Assembly (NCBI GenBank): GCA_965208775.1
Contig: OZ242360.1
Span: 124,001 to 188,000 of the forward strand
Direction of reading: 5' to 3'
DNA length: 64,000 nucleotides
From: JAPOVO01 sp026708165
GTDB taxonomy: Bacteria; Chloroflexota; UBA11872; VXNJ01
In this document: one piece after another, positions 17,774-26,861 of the stretch
Numbering within the stretch: position 1 is the first letter of the stretch
Layout of the letters: the number at the start of each line of letters is the position of its first letter
The notes under the pieces: model-generated
Database searches by the model: none
Told to the model about the DNA's origin: nothing
What the model saw: the letters and a program-made list of their open reading frames with translations, nothing else
Program-made: the position numbers and the translations under genes

Positions 17774-18982
17774 TTATGGCAGCTCCCACCTAACGGTGTG
17801 CACGACCGACCGACCGGATTCCTCCGGCTCCTGGTAGTAGGGAGACAGCGCGTAGATCGTTAGCAGCGTGCCGTCGGCCAGCTGACGGGTAGTCGGCCAG
17901 CCGTTGCTCGGACCGTTGCTGATCGATAGCTGGATGGGATGATCGAAGTCCCAAGTCTCGCCCAGATCGTTACTCACGACCGCGCCCGTGCCGAACGGCA
18001 GGTGATAGTTGAGATGGGTGCAGAGGATTCGCCCGTCGCTGAGCAACGCCAGATGCGCGTGAACTTCGCTGTAGTTGAGGAAGTCCCTCGGTTCGGTCCA
18101 GGTCCGGCCTCCGTCGGCGCTTTCCATCAACACGATATGCCCGGCTGCGTGATCGTTGGGTACCGAGCCGGGCGGGTGAGGCGGGGAAGTGCCCTCGATG
18201 GGATGGTCATACTCGAACCGGCTTGTCGCCAGCAGCCGTCCGTCGGGAAGGCTCAGGAAGTCGGACTCCACGAACATCGCGAACGAGTCGTCCCAGACCT
18301 CGACCGGCTCCAGTTCGGACCAGCTTCGGCCACAGTCCGAAGAGTGGCGCAGCCATGCGCGGCAGTTGGCGGGCGCATCAGTTTTGGACCATCCTTCGTG
18401 GGTGCCCACGCAGCGCATGATCGAGATCGTGCCATCGGACTGGAAGATCGGCCCGCGGACTATCGATACCGACTGATAGCTCTCGCGCGGCGTTTCCATC
18501 GGAGTCATGGTCCACGTATGGCCGCCGTCTTCCGAGCGGCACACCGCATCGACACTTTCCCCCGTGAACAGCAGGCTTCCGTCGTCGAGGCACGTGAGCG
18601 AGTTTTCCTTGCCCAGCAGCGGCGTGTGCTCCATCGGTTCCCAACTGGCGCCGTTATCCCTGGAGATGTGCAGACGCACCGGCCAGTTCTTGAGCTGCGG
18701 CTCCTCGCCGAAGAACTCGTTCGGCGTGCCCGTCGGATACGGACTCGCTATCGAAGGATGAAGCATGTCGACCGGCGAAGCGATGATGTCTCCATTGGGA
18801 AGGATGGCCATACTCGCCTTGTAAAGTCCCCGACCACCCATCTGCGACCTGACGGCGGGACGCTTCGAGAGCTGCGCGACCGAGTGGTAGTCCAGTCCCG
18901 TGTAACCGGTCAATCCGGCAACGTAATACTCCCCCACGCCGGCTGGTGACCATTCAAACGGCTCGGTTGGTTTTTCGATCAT
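17774..18982 (-). CDS. Sialidase-like protein with Asp-box repeats
   Basis: A 402-residue six-bladed-propeller candidate of the sialidase/BNR type. Five Asp-box-like motifs are visible: SRDNGASWEP, SEDGGHTWT, SSDCGRSWSE, SADGGRTWTE and SNDLGETWD. It may cleave sialic or related acid sugars, or be a non-catalytic propeller. No signal peptide is apparent, so it would work inside the cell unless exported another way. The start is ATG 18982, with GGGAGG just upstream; an in-frame start at 19024 lacks this. It is immediately upstream of the membrane enzyme A and divergent from the sulfatase-like gene. Confidence 0.82.
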   Translation of the reverse strand: MIEKPTEPFEWSPAGVGEYYVAGLTGYTGLDYHSVAQLSKRPAVRSQMGGRGLYKASMAILPNGDIIASPVDMLHPSIASPYPTGTPNEFFGEEPQLKNWPVRLHISRDNGASWEPMEHTPLLGKENSLTCLDDGSLLFTGESVDAVCRSEDGGHTWTMTPMETPRESYQSVSIVRGPIFQSDGTISIMRCVGTHEGWSKTDAPANCRAWLRHSSDCGRSWSELEPVEVWDDSFAMFVESDFLSLPDGRLLATSRFEYDHPIEGTSPPHPPGSVPNDHAAGHIVLMESADGGRTWTEPRDFLNYSEVHAHLALLSDGRILCTHLNYHLPFGTGAVVSNDLGETWDFDHPIQLSISNGPSNGWPTTRQLADGTLLTIYALSPYYQEPEESGRSVVHTVRWELP

Positions 18983-19193
18983 ATTGCCCTCCCACATCAT
19001 CTGCCCGATGGCCGAAAGTACCACGCCCCGCCGTAATCCGGCGGATTGCCAATGGGTCGAATGAGTCTGGTGCTAAATTACGCGTCATGCAACTGATTTC
19101 ATCGAGCGCGCTTCCTTTCTCGCCCGCGCCCAGCCGTCACCCGTCCATCCGTGCGCCACGACGCACATGCCGCTCAGGAGGCAGTCAGCCGTC

Positions 19194-20678
19194 ATGAATT
19201 TCATAGTCGTCGTCTGCGATACCCTGCGCCGCGACCACGTCAGCGCATACTCCGCGCAGCCCGAGCGCTGGGAATCGGGCGGCGAGTGGGCGGTGGAGAC
19301 ACCTCACTTCGACCGTTTCGCCCGCAATGCCTGCGTGTTCGAAAACGCCTACATTGGATCGTTTCCGACCGTCCCCAACCGACGAGAGATATTCACCGGA
19401 CGGTCGGTTTTCACCTACGCCGAGTGGGCGCCGCTTCCGGCTTCCGAGATTGTCATCTCCGAAACGCTCGCAAACGCCGGCTACACGACCATGCTCATTG
19501 CCGACACTCCGCACATCTTGCAGCGAGGTTTTCACTTCGACCGCGGATTCACCGCCTGGGATTGGATCAGGGGGCAAGAAAACGACCGGCTTCGCACGGA
19601 CCCGCAGCGAGTGGAGTTGCCCTCCGCGCCCCATAAGCTGCGGGAGCCGGAAATGACCATGGGGCAATACCTTCGCAACATCGCCGACTGGCAGGAGGAA
19701 AGCGACCGGTTCTGCCCGACCACCTTCACGCGGGCCAGCCATTGGCTGGAGCAAAACGCCAAGAACAAGCCGTTCTTCCTACACGTCGACACATTCGACC
19801 CCCACGAACCCTGGGACCCCCCGCAATCCGATGCGGACCGCTACGACCCCGGCTACGAAGGCGAGCGCGTCACTTACCCGGTATACGGCTACTGGGAAGG
19901 CTTCCTGAGCCCGGCTGAGCTGCGACATTCGCACGCTCTCTATTGCGGCGAGGTCTCCATGGTCGACCGCTGGTTCGGCCGGATCCTGGACACGATGGAC
20001 AGGCTCGATCTTTGGGACGACACGGCGCTTATCCTCACCTCGGACCACGGGTTCTATTTCGGCGAGCACGGAATAATCGGGAAGAGCATTATCGAGCCGA
20101 ACGGACCCGTTCGGCCCCATCCGCTGCTCTCCGAGGTCGCCCGCATCCCGTTGATCGCCCATATTCCCGGCATAACCGAACCGGGAATGCGGCCCGGCGG
20201 CTATATCCAGCCGCTCGACCTGATGCCGACGTTCCTGGAGTTGGCAAACCTCGATGCGAGCGAGGTGGCGAACGGCCGGTCTCTCGTCCCGCTGATCACC
20301 GGCCAGACCGACAAGCTGCGTGAGTTTGCGGTCTCGTCGCACAGCATCTGCGTCCCGCTGGCAGGACGTCCGAGCACCATTGTCACGCCCGACTGGACGC
20401 TAGTCTTGGGAGCGCCGCATTCGGCTTCGGAGACCGACGGCGGGGCGCAGACCGACACTGAAGTCATCGACAGCCGCCGCCGTAGAGAACAGCCCAGCGA
20501 TGCCGCCACCTGCCCGCAACTCTATGACAATCACGCCGATCCCGGCATGACCAATAACGTGATCGAGGACCATCCCGACGAAGCCGGCGACCTTCGAGAC
20601 ATGTACATCGGCTACATCGAGTCGGTCGGAACCGCGGAGGAATATGTCGCCCCCCGCCGCCAAGCGCGGCTACATTAG
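19194..20678 (+). CDS. Sulfatase-family hydrolase with Thr at the formylglycine position
   Basis: A 494-residue cytoplasmic protein of the sulfatase family. The N-terminus MNFIVVVCDTLRRDH carries metal ligand Asp9, and TSDHGFYFGEHG carries the second metal pair. The activation motif that should read Cys/Ser-x-Pro-x-Arg reads Thr59-Val-Pro-Asn-Arg (codon ACC at 19368-19370) and continues REIFTG. Thr cannot be converted to formylglycine, so true sulfatase activity is doubtful. A Thr-nucleophile phosphodiesterase or phosphatase role, as in the related NPP enzymes, is possible. The start at 19194 follows AGGAGG by 12 bases. Confidence 0.85.
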   Translation: MNFIVVVCDTLRRDHVSAYSAQPERWESGGEWAVETPHFDRFARNACVFENAYIGSFPTVPNRREIFTGRSVFTYAEWAPLPASEIVISETLANAGYTTMLIADTPHILQRGFHFDRGFTAWDWIRGQENDRLRTDPQRVELPSAPHKLREPEMTMGQYLRNIADWQEESDRFCPTTFTRASHWLEQNAKNKPFFLHVDTFDPHEPWDPPQSDADRYDPGYEGERVTYPVYGYWEGFLSPAELRHSHALYCGEVSMVDRWFGRILDTMDRLDLWDDTALILTSDHGFYFGEHGIIGKSIIEPNGPVRPHPLLSEVARIPLIAHIPGITEPGMRPGGYIQPLDLMPTFLELANLDASEVANGRSLVPLITGQTDKLREFAVSSHSICVPLAGRPSTIVTPDWTLVLGAPHSASETDGGAQTDTEVIDSRRRREQPSDAATCPQLYDNHADPGMTNNVIEDHPDEAGDLRDMYIGYIESVGTAEEYVAPRRQARLH

Positions 20679-20845
20679 CTCTTCGATTTATCTCGCCACA
20701 TTTGCGTGTCCACTGACAGGCCCCAAATGGCGACGGGCTAGCGGTGCGATGACCCGCTGCTTGTATTCATTCGCTCCGACTATCAATATACGGATTGCGA
20801 AGTCGGGTATCAGCCGGATATTGCGGACGCGGTGAAGGAATTGCC

Positions 20846-21937
20846 TTGAATCGACTCAAAATCGGCGTGATCGGGTGCGGGGCCATAGCCCAGATTCAGC
20901 ACCTGCCGCATCTGCGCGAGCTTGACGACCAGTTCGAGATCGGCGGAATCTGCGACATCTCGGACTACCTCCTGGGTAAAGTCGGCGACGACTTCCACGT
21001 TCCCGCCGCCAGGCGATTCAGCGATTATCACGAGCTTCTGGCTAGCGACATCGACGGGGTGATCGTCTGCTCCTCCGGCAACCACGTCGCGCCCACACTG
21101 GCGGCAATCGGGGCGGGCAAGCACGTGCTCGTCGAAAAGCCCGCGTGCACCACAGTCGACGAGGCCCGCGAGATGACGCGGACCGCCGAGGAGGCGGGCG
21201 TGGTTTTCATGGTGGCTTACATGAAGCGATACGACCCCGGATTCATTTTTGCCAAGCAACGGATCGCTCGCATGGGAGAAGTCAGCTTCGTGCAGGTCAA
21301 TCACTTTCATCCCGACAACGAGCTGCATACCGCCGAGTTCAGGTTTCACAGGGCTATCGACATCCCTCCCGAAGCACGGGAAGCCGCCCTGGCCGAGGAC
21401 AACGCCGAAGTTGACGCTGCTCTCGGATTGCAACCGGCCAGTCCTGATCAGCGAGGGGCGTTCAACCTGATACTCGGAAGCCTGATTCACGACATCGGAA
21501 ACCTCCACGGGCTGTTCGGACCGCCGGAACGCGTGCTGCATACGGAAATCTGGCTGGGCGGACGGGCCGTATCGACAATGCTGGAATACCCGGGCGGCAT
21601 ACGTGCCGTGATGAACTGGGTCGATCTGCCCGAATTGTGGGACTTCGAGGAGACGCTCGCCGTTTATGGAAGTCGCGAGCGTGTGACCGTATCCTTTCCT
21701 ACCGGTTTCGCGCGAGGACTTACGACGGACGTCACAGTTGTCGAAATCGACGGTGAGTTGAATCCGTCGAGAAAGTTCGCGCAGTGGCACGAGAACGCGT
21801 TCAAGAACGAGCTGGCGCATTTCGGCGACTGCATCAGCAACGGCCGAGAGCCGACTACTCCCGGACGCGAAGTGATCGACGATACGACTCTCGTTCGGGA
21901 GATCGTTCTGGCTTGGCAGGGTAATGGAGCAAACTGA
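20846..21937 (+). CDS. Gfo/Idh/MocA-family oxidoreductase (2)
   Basis: A 363-residue NAD(P)-dependent oxidoreductase. It begins NRLKIGVIGCGAIAQIQHLP, followed by HVLVEKPACTTVDEAREM with the EKP motif, and has LIHDIGNLHGLFG in the substrate domain. The start is TTG 20846 with GAAGGAA five bases upstream; the frame is open further upstream but that part does not look like the family. The stop overlaps the next start as TGATG, so this gene leads an operon with the cupin, HyuA, HyuB and Cys4 genes. The 167-bp gap before it shows nothing recognisable. Confidence 0.88.
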   Translation: MNRLKIGVIGCGAIAQIQHLPHLRELDDQFEIGGICDISDYLLGKVGDDFHVPAARRFSDYHELLASDIDGVIVCSSGNHVAPTLAAIGAGKHVLVEKPACTTVDEAREMTRTAEEAGVVFMVAYMKRYDPGFIFAKQRIARMGEVSFVQVNHFHPDNELHTAEFRFHRAIDIPPEAREAALAEDNAEVDAALGLQPASPDQRGAFNLILGSLIHDIGNLHGLFGPPERVLHTEIWLGGRAVSTMLEYPGGIRAVMNWVDLPELWDFEETLAVYGSRERVTVSFPTGFARGLTTDVTVVEIDGELNPSRKFAQWHENAFKNELAHFGDCISNGREPTTPGREVIDDTTLVREIVLAWQGNGAN

Positions 21938-22587
21938 TGGGCTTCGAGGTTTTCGACTACCGAAACGATCTCAAGAACGTATTCATATCGCCTGAGATCA
22001 GGTCGCGATTCGTCGCGATGGAGCCGGGCGAAGTCTCGCAGCGGCACAGCCACGATCTCGGGCAGGAGATATTTCTGGTCTTGCAGGGCAGAGCCGAGTT
22101 CGAAATAGAGGGGCATCGAGAAGTGCTCGGGGTGGGGCAGCTCTGCGTTGCCGAGATCGACGAACAGCACTCCATTACGTGCCTCGGTGACGAGCCGATG
22201 ATCATGTACCTCTCGGTAACTCCGCACGTCGAACCCACCCACACCAGATGGGACGGGCAGGGAAACAAGCTCCAGCCCAGCTACGGTCCTTCAACCCGGC
22301 AGGAGCGGTCCCAGCACGACCCCGCGGCCGGCTTGTCGGCGGAAGAGCTTGCGGACAAGCTGGTCTCGTCGGCGCGGAAACTCTCGCGTGGAGCCGAGGA
22401 GGCGGCGAAGGTCCTGACCAGGTCCACGCCGGAGGCGGTAACGTCTCTTGACGAACGAGATCGGGAGTCTGGAATAAAGTCGCTAAACGAAATGTGGGCG
22501 CATGTCTTCACGGTCCTTGACGACGTGAGCAAAACCGAGCTTGCCTGGAACCAGTTCTCGGCAAGAATCGACGAATCGCTTCAATGA
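21937..22587 (+). CDS. Cupin-domain protein with C-terminal helical tail
   Basis: A 216-residue protein. Residues 20-100 form a single cupin barrel with the metal-binding set His37, His39, Glu44 (QRHSHDLGQEIF) and His78. Residues 120-216 are rich in Ala, Glu, Lys and Ser and predicted helical; I do not recognise this tail. The ATG overlaps the stop of the upstream oxidoreductase, so translation is coupled. It may be a sugar isomerase, a dioxygenase or a small-molecule sensor. Confidence 0.8.
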   Translation: MGFEVFDYRNDLKNVFISPEIRSRFVAMEPGEVSQRHSHDLGQEIFLVLQGRAEFEIEGHREVLGVGQLCVAEIDEQHSITCLGDEPMIMYLSVTPHVEPTHTRWDGQGNKLQPSYGPSTRQERSQHDPAAGLSAEELADKLVSSARKLSRGAEEAAKVLTRSTPEAVTSLDERDRESGIKSLNEMWAHVFTVLDDVSKTELAWNQFSARIDESLQ

Positions 22588-22644
22588 ACGCACTGTTCCC
22601 CCGGTCGAATCGCTCGCAGCCCGTCTCAGAGCGCGAGGCGTCTA

Positions 22645-24717
22645 GTGGACTCTGATTTCGCGGGAATCAGGGTCGGCGTAGACACAGGCGGCACATTTAC
22701 CGACCTGGTCGCGATGGACGTCCGAACGGGCCACGTTCAAGTCCACAAGCGGCCCTCCACTCCGGCCCAACCCAGCGACGCCATCTTCGAGTGCATCGAG
22801 CAGATGGACAAGCCCGCGAGCCGTATCTCGTATCTCGTCGTCGGCACGACTGTAGCGATCAACTCAATCCACCAGCGGAACGGAGCGCGCGTGATCTACG
22901 TGACCACCGGGGGATTCGAAGACATCCCGTTCCTCCAAAGAACGAACCGAAGGTTCCATTACGACCTCCAATGGAGCAGCCCGACTCCCCTGGTGCTTCG
23001 ACGTGACAGCGTGGGGGTGCCCGAGCGGATCGACTATCAGGGCGAAGTGCTGATCCCGCTGACCGACGACGGGCTGAATCAGCTCGCCGCCGACATCCGG
23101 CGGCGGCTGGATGGCGCGGCGCGCGGCGACGTCGCTCTTGCGGTCAATTTCCTGTTTTCATACGTGAGTCCCGATCACGAGCTGAGGACAAGGGACTACC
23201 TGCGGAGCGAGTTCCCGGACGTTCCCGTGTCGGTGTCGTACGAAGTGGCGCCGATCTGGCGCGAATACGACCGCGCCAGCACAACTCTGGTCGACGCTTA
23301 CGTGAGACCCCTCGTGCACCAGTTCGTCCAGTCCATGCAGGCCGGTCTCGAGGAACGAGGGTTCGACCGCCACTGGTCGCTGATGAAGTCCAACGGCGGG
23401 CAAATGCTCTCCCAATCGGCAGCCGACCGGCCTGTCCAAACGCTGCTTTCGGGTTTGTCGGGCGGCATTATCGCCGGAAGGCATTTTGGCGAGGCGGTCG
23501 GCCAGAGCAACGTGATAACGCTCGACATGGGCGGCACCAGCACCGACGTGGGAGTCGTCGTCGACGGATTGGTTCGATATACGACCGAATGGGAGATCGA
23601 GTTCGGACTGCCCGTCTCGGCCCCATTTATCGACATGACGACGATAGGCGCCGGCGGCGGTTCTATCGCATTCATAAACAAGGGCGGGCTGTTGCAGGTC
23701 GGCCCGTCCAGCGCGGGCGCCATCCCCGGCCCCGCCTGCTACGGCCAGGGCGGCGACCGCCCAACCGTTACCGATGCCAATATCGCCTTGGGCAGACTCA
23801 ATCCCGACAACTTTCTGGGTGGCGAAGTAAAGCTGCATCCCGACCTGGCTGTGCGGGCGGTCGGGTCGCTCTCCGGGTCGCTGGGAACGTCGGTCGAAGC
23901 GACGGCCGCCGCCATCGTGGACGTCGCCAACGAGAACATCGCCGAGGCTATACGGCAGATGACGATAGGCCGGGGACTCGACCCGCGCGAATTCGCTATC
24001 GTCGCATTTGGCGGGGCGGGGCCGCTCCACGCGGCGGCCATCGCGCGGTCTATCGGAGTCGAGCAGGTCATTGTCCCTCCGCATCCGGGACTGACCTCCG
24101 CTTTCGGAACCTTGCTCGCCGATCTTCGCGTCGACAAGACATGGACGAACATAGTCCGCTCCGACCGCCTCGATCCCAAAGCAATCGACGACCGGCTTCA
24201 AGGTCTGGTTCTCGATGCGACCGAGGACCTTCGACGCGAAGGCTATGGGGGAGTGCCGACCCTCCGGCGCTCGGTAACAATGCGCTACCTTGGGCAGAAC
24301 TACGAGGAAGAAATACCGATCCCGGCCGGCCCGATCACCGCCGAATCCGCGCGCGATCTGCTCGAATCGTTCCATCAGCACTACGAGCAGATTTACGGCT
24401 ACCGGATCGCCGACGAAATCATCGAGATGGTCCAGTTCAACGTGACTGTCATAGGCAGGACAGACAATCCGAGGTTCCCCGAAATCGAGTCCGGGGCTGA
24501 CGGCGCCCCAGTCGGGACAAGATCGGTCCTGTTCGATGGACAATACACTGCCGATTGTCCAATCTACGACCGTGAGGATTTAGCGCCCAATCAGAAAATC
24601 GAAGGTCCGGCGATAATCGAGGAACTTGATTCGACCACGTTCTTGCGGCCCGGCGATTCGCTAACCGTCACGCGCGACGGCACCGCGATTGTCCAAATTG
24701 ATTCGACAGCCGATTGA
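22645..24717 (+). CDS. hyuA: Hydantoinase/oxoprolinase subunit A (HyuA-like)
   Basis: A 690-residue ATP-dependent subunit of the HyuA family: N-methylhydantoinase, 5-oxoprolinase, acetone or acetophenone carboxylase alpha. The N-terminus RVGVDTGGTFTDLVAMD is the ATP-binding signature. Family stretches are TTVAINSI, YVTTGGFEDI, TLDMGGTSTDVGVV (second phosphate loop) and FGGAGPLHAAAIA. It starts at GTG 22645 and is followed 29 bp later by its HyuB partner. Together they should use ATP to open a lactam or imide ring or to activate a ketone; the substrate is not evident. Confidence 0.93.
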   Translation: MDSDFAGIRVGVDTGGTFTDLVAMDVRTGHVQVHKRPSTPAQPSDAIFECIEQMDKPASRISYLVVGTTVAINSIHQRNGARVIYVTTGGFEDIPFLQRTNRRFHYDLQWSSPTPLVLRRDSVGVPERIDYQGEVLIPLTDDGLNQLAADIRRRLDGAARGDVALAVNFLFSYVSPDHELRTRDYLRSEFPDVPVSVSYEVAPIWREYDRASTTLVDAYVRPLVHQFVQSMQAGLEERGFDRHWSLMKSNGGQMLSQSAADRPVQTLLSGLSGGIIAGRHFGEAVGQSNVITLDMGGTSTDVGVVVDGLVRYTTEWEIEFGLPVSAPFIDMTTIGAGGGSIAFINKGGLLQVGPSSAGAIPGPACYGQGGDRPTVTDANIALGRLNPDNFLGGEVKLHPDLAVRAVGSLSGSLGTSVEATAAAIVDVANENIAEAIRQMTIGRGLDPREFAIVAFGGAGPLHAAAIARSIGVEQVIVPPHPGLTSAFGTLLADLRVDKTWTNIVRSDRLDPKAIDDRLQGLVLDATEDLRREGYGGVPTLRRSVTMRYLGQNYEEEIPIPAGPITAESARDLLESFHQHYEQIYGYRIADEIIEMVQFNVTVIGRTDNPRFPEIESGADGAPVGTRSVLFDGQYTADCPIYDREDLAPNQKIEGPAIIEELDSTTFLRPGDSLTVTRDGTAIVQIDSTAD

Positions 24718-24746
24718 GCCTGCGTGACGCCCGAACATGAGCCAGC

Positions 24747-26549
24747 ATGAAGACTAGCGGCGAAATGTCGGCAACCGATCTCGTATCGATGACCGTCGTT
24801 TACAACCGTCTCGTCGGAATTGTCGAGGAGATGGGCACGACAATGATGCGCGCGTCGTACTCCCCGATCTTCAGCGAGAGCCTCGACTTCTCATGCGTGC
24901 TGTTCGGCCGAGACGCAAACATGCTCGCCCAGACCGAGTTCTCGCCAGCCCAAGTTGGAGCCATCAGGTTCGTCGTCAAGTGGCTTATTGCGGAAATTGG
25001 CGAAGATAACCTGAAGCCGGGCGACGTCGTCGTGCACAACGACCCTTACCGCGGCGGCGCGCACATGCCCGAGCACGTCGTTATCAAGCCGGTCTACTAC
25101 AAGGGCGAGTTGTTCGGTTACGTGGCCAACATCGCCCACATGGTCGAGATCGGGGGAATGGCAGTCGGCGGATTCGCCGCCACCGCGACCGAGGTCTATC
25201 AGGAGGGTCTGAGACTCCCGCCAGTCTGGCTGATGCGAGAAGGCGAGTACAACCACGATATATGGCGCATCGTCATGGCGAACCATCGCGCGCCGCGGTA
25301 CTCGTGGGGAGACCTGCATGCCATGCTCGCGTCGCTGGACATCGCCGAAAAGCGCGTCCACGAGCTGCTCGACGCCTACGGCATGGAGCGGATTGCGACT
25401 ATCAGCGCCCAGCTTCAGGACTACGCCGAGCGCTGGATGCGGGAAGAGCTGCGCACCATTCCCGACGGCGAGTACACCTTCGAAGACCACATGGAGGACG
25501 CCAGCGATCCGCCCATGAAAGATTGGGTGCGGCTGAGAGTGGTAGTCGACGACGGCAGCATCATCGCCGACTTCACCGGAAGCGACCCGCAGGGACCTCA
25601 CGTCCTTAACTGCACTTACGGGGTCACTGCCTCCGGCGTCTACAACGCCATATTCAATCTCGTCGACGACGACATTCCTCACAACGAAGGTTCCTACCGC
25701 CCCATCACCGTCATCGCGCCCCCCGGAACCATCACCAACGTCATGGAGCCGGGACCGTCGGTCGGCGGGAATACCGAGACGCATCCCCGGCTGTGGGAGA
25801 TCGTCCTCGGCGCGATGTCGAAGGCCGTCCCGGACCGCGTTGCCGCAGCCACCGGCGGCACCTCGTGCAACTTCCTGTTCGGCGGCGTACATCCGCACAC
25901 CGGCCGCTTTTACGCGCACTATCACTTCGACGGCGTTGGCTGGGGAGGACGGTCGCACGCGGACGGAAACGACAATCTGTGCGTTCCCAACGGCAATTGC
26001 CGCGCCACGCCGGTGGAGATATTCGAGACCCGTTATCCCTTCGTCGAGTGGTCGTACCGGCTGCGCAACGATTCTGGCGGCCCGGGCGAGCATCGCGGCG
26101 GATTGGGCAGCGAGCGCGTTCTGGAGGTCCGAGCGCCGGAGATTAACGTCTCGGCACTGTATGACAGGATGGTCAGTCCGCCGTGGGGGCTGTTCGGGGG
26201 CGGAGACGCGGCAACTTCATCGCTGCTCGTAAGACGCGTGGGCGACGACAAGTACAGGACATTCCGCGAGGCCTATGGCACCAAGAGTAACTCCCGCATC
26301 GCCAACATCAAGTTGAAGCGCGGCGACCGCGTGATGCTTTGCAGCTCCGGCGGAGGCGGATTCGGGCGTCCGACCGACCGTCCGGCCGAGCTGGTGCTCG
26401 AAGACGTTCTGGACGGATACGTGTCGGTCGAAGCGGCCCGCGATCTTTACGGAGTCGAAATCGAGAGTTCCAACGGCGAGACCGTGCTCAACGACGACAA
26501 AACCGAGGCGCACCGCACCGCATCGCGCCCGGAAGGTGGAGCTTCGTGA
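24747..26549 (+). CDS. hyuB: Hydantoinase/oxoprolinase subunit B (HyuB-like)
   Basis: A 600-residue partner of HyuA. The N-terminal half has the usual MRASYSPIFSESLDFSCVLF and VVHNDPYRGGAHMPEHVV (likely metal or substrate site); the C-terminal half has GGTSCNFLFGG and RNDSGGPGEHRGGLGSERVL. Length is normal. Its TGA overlaps the GTG of the following small gene (GTGA), indicating tight coupling and probably a three-part complex. Confidence 0.93.
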   Translation: MKTSGEMSATDLVSMTVVYNRLVGIVEEMGTTMMRASYSPIFSESLDFSCVLFGRDANMLAQTEFSPAQVGAIRFVVKWLIAEIGEDNLKPGDVVVHNDPYRGGAHMPEHVVIKPVYYKGELFGYVANIAHMVEIGGMAVGGFAATATEVYQEGLRLPPVWLMREGEYNHDIWRIVMANHRAPRYSWGDLHAMLASLDIAEKRVHELLDAYGMERIATISAQLQDYAERWMREELRTIPDGEYTFEDHMEDASDPPMKDWVRLRVVVDDGSIIADFTGSDPQGPHVLNCTYGVTASGVYNAIFNLVDDDIPHNEGSYRPITVIAPPGTITNVMEPGPSVGGNTETHPRLWEIVLGAMSKAVPDRVAAATGGTSCNFLFGGVHPHTGRFYAHYHFDGVGWGGRSHADGNDNLCVPNGNCRATPVEIFETRYPFVEWSYRLRNDSGGPGEHRGGLGSERVLEVRAPEINVSALYDRMVSPPWGLFGGGDAATSSLLVRRVGDDKYRTFREAYGTKSNSRIANIKLKRGDRVMLCSSGGGGFGRPTDRPAELVLEDVLDGYVSVEAARDLYGVEIESSNGETVLNDDKTEAHRTASRPEGGAS

Positions 26550-26785
26550 ACGGCAATTCGATGGAAGAGCGTGACGAGCGTCAGACCCACGAGGGGCGCT
26601 GGGAACAGCTGAACCGAAGCTGGTGGGACACCAAGGTCGTCAACTGCGAGATGTGCGGCCAGATGATCCCTCGCGACGTGTGGAAAAGCGCCGACGGCCA
26701 CTCGTTTTGCTCAGTCGAATGCGATGATCTCTACCGCTCCTATTGGCTGCCGCGCTACGGCGGGAAGACGACGACACACGACTAG
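26546..26785 (+). CDS. Small Cys4 (zinc-finger-like) protein, possible third subunit
   Basis: A 79-residue protein from GTG 26546 with GGTGGAG five bases upstream; ATG 26561 is an alternative. Four cysteines are arranged CEMCG...FCSVEC, that is C-x2-C-x17-C-x3-C, a plausible zinc-ribbon or treble-clef site. It overlaps the end of hyuB by four bases. Acetone and acetophenone carboxylases contain HyuA-like, HyuB-like and small zinc subunits, so a gamma-like role is attractive but unproven. Confidence 0.72.
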   Translation: MNGNSMEERDERQTHEGRWEQLNRSWWDTKVVNCEMCGQMIPRDVWKSADGHSFCSVECDDLYRSYWLPRYGGKTTTHD

Positions 26786-26861
26786 CAGCGCAGTCCCTCG
26801 GGGCTTGTCGTAACCGGGGCGCACACGATGTTGGAGGGGAGGCCTCGCCACCAGGCACCGG

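Noticed and set aside
23158..24543. 461-codon open frame antisense to hyuA
   Set aside because: Hyu family similarity is on the plus strand; long antisense frames are common in GC-rich genes with strong third-position bias, and this one has no recognisable domain.
24891..26093. 400-codon open frame antisense to hyuB
   Set aside because: A shadow of the HyuB coding sequence with no domain of its own.
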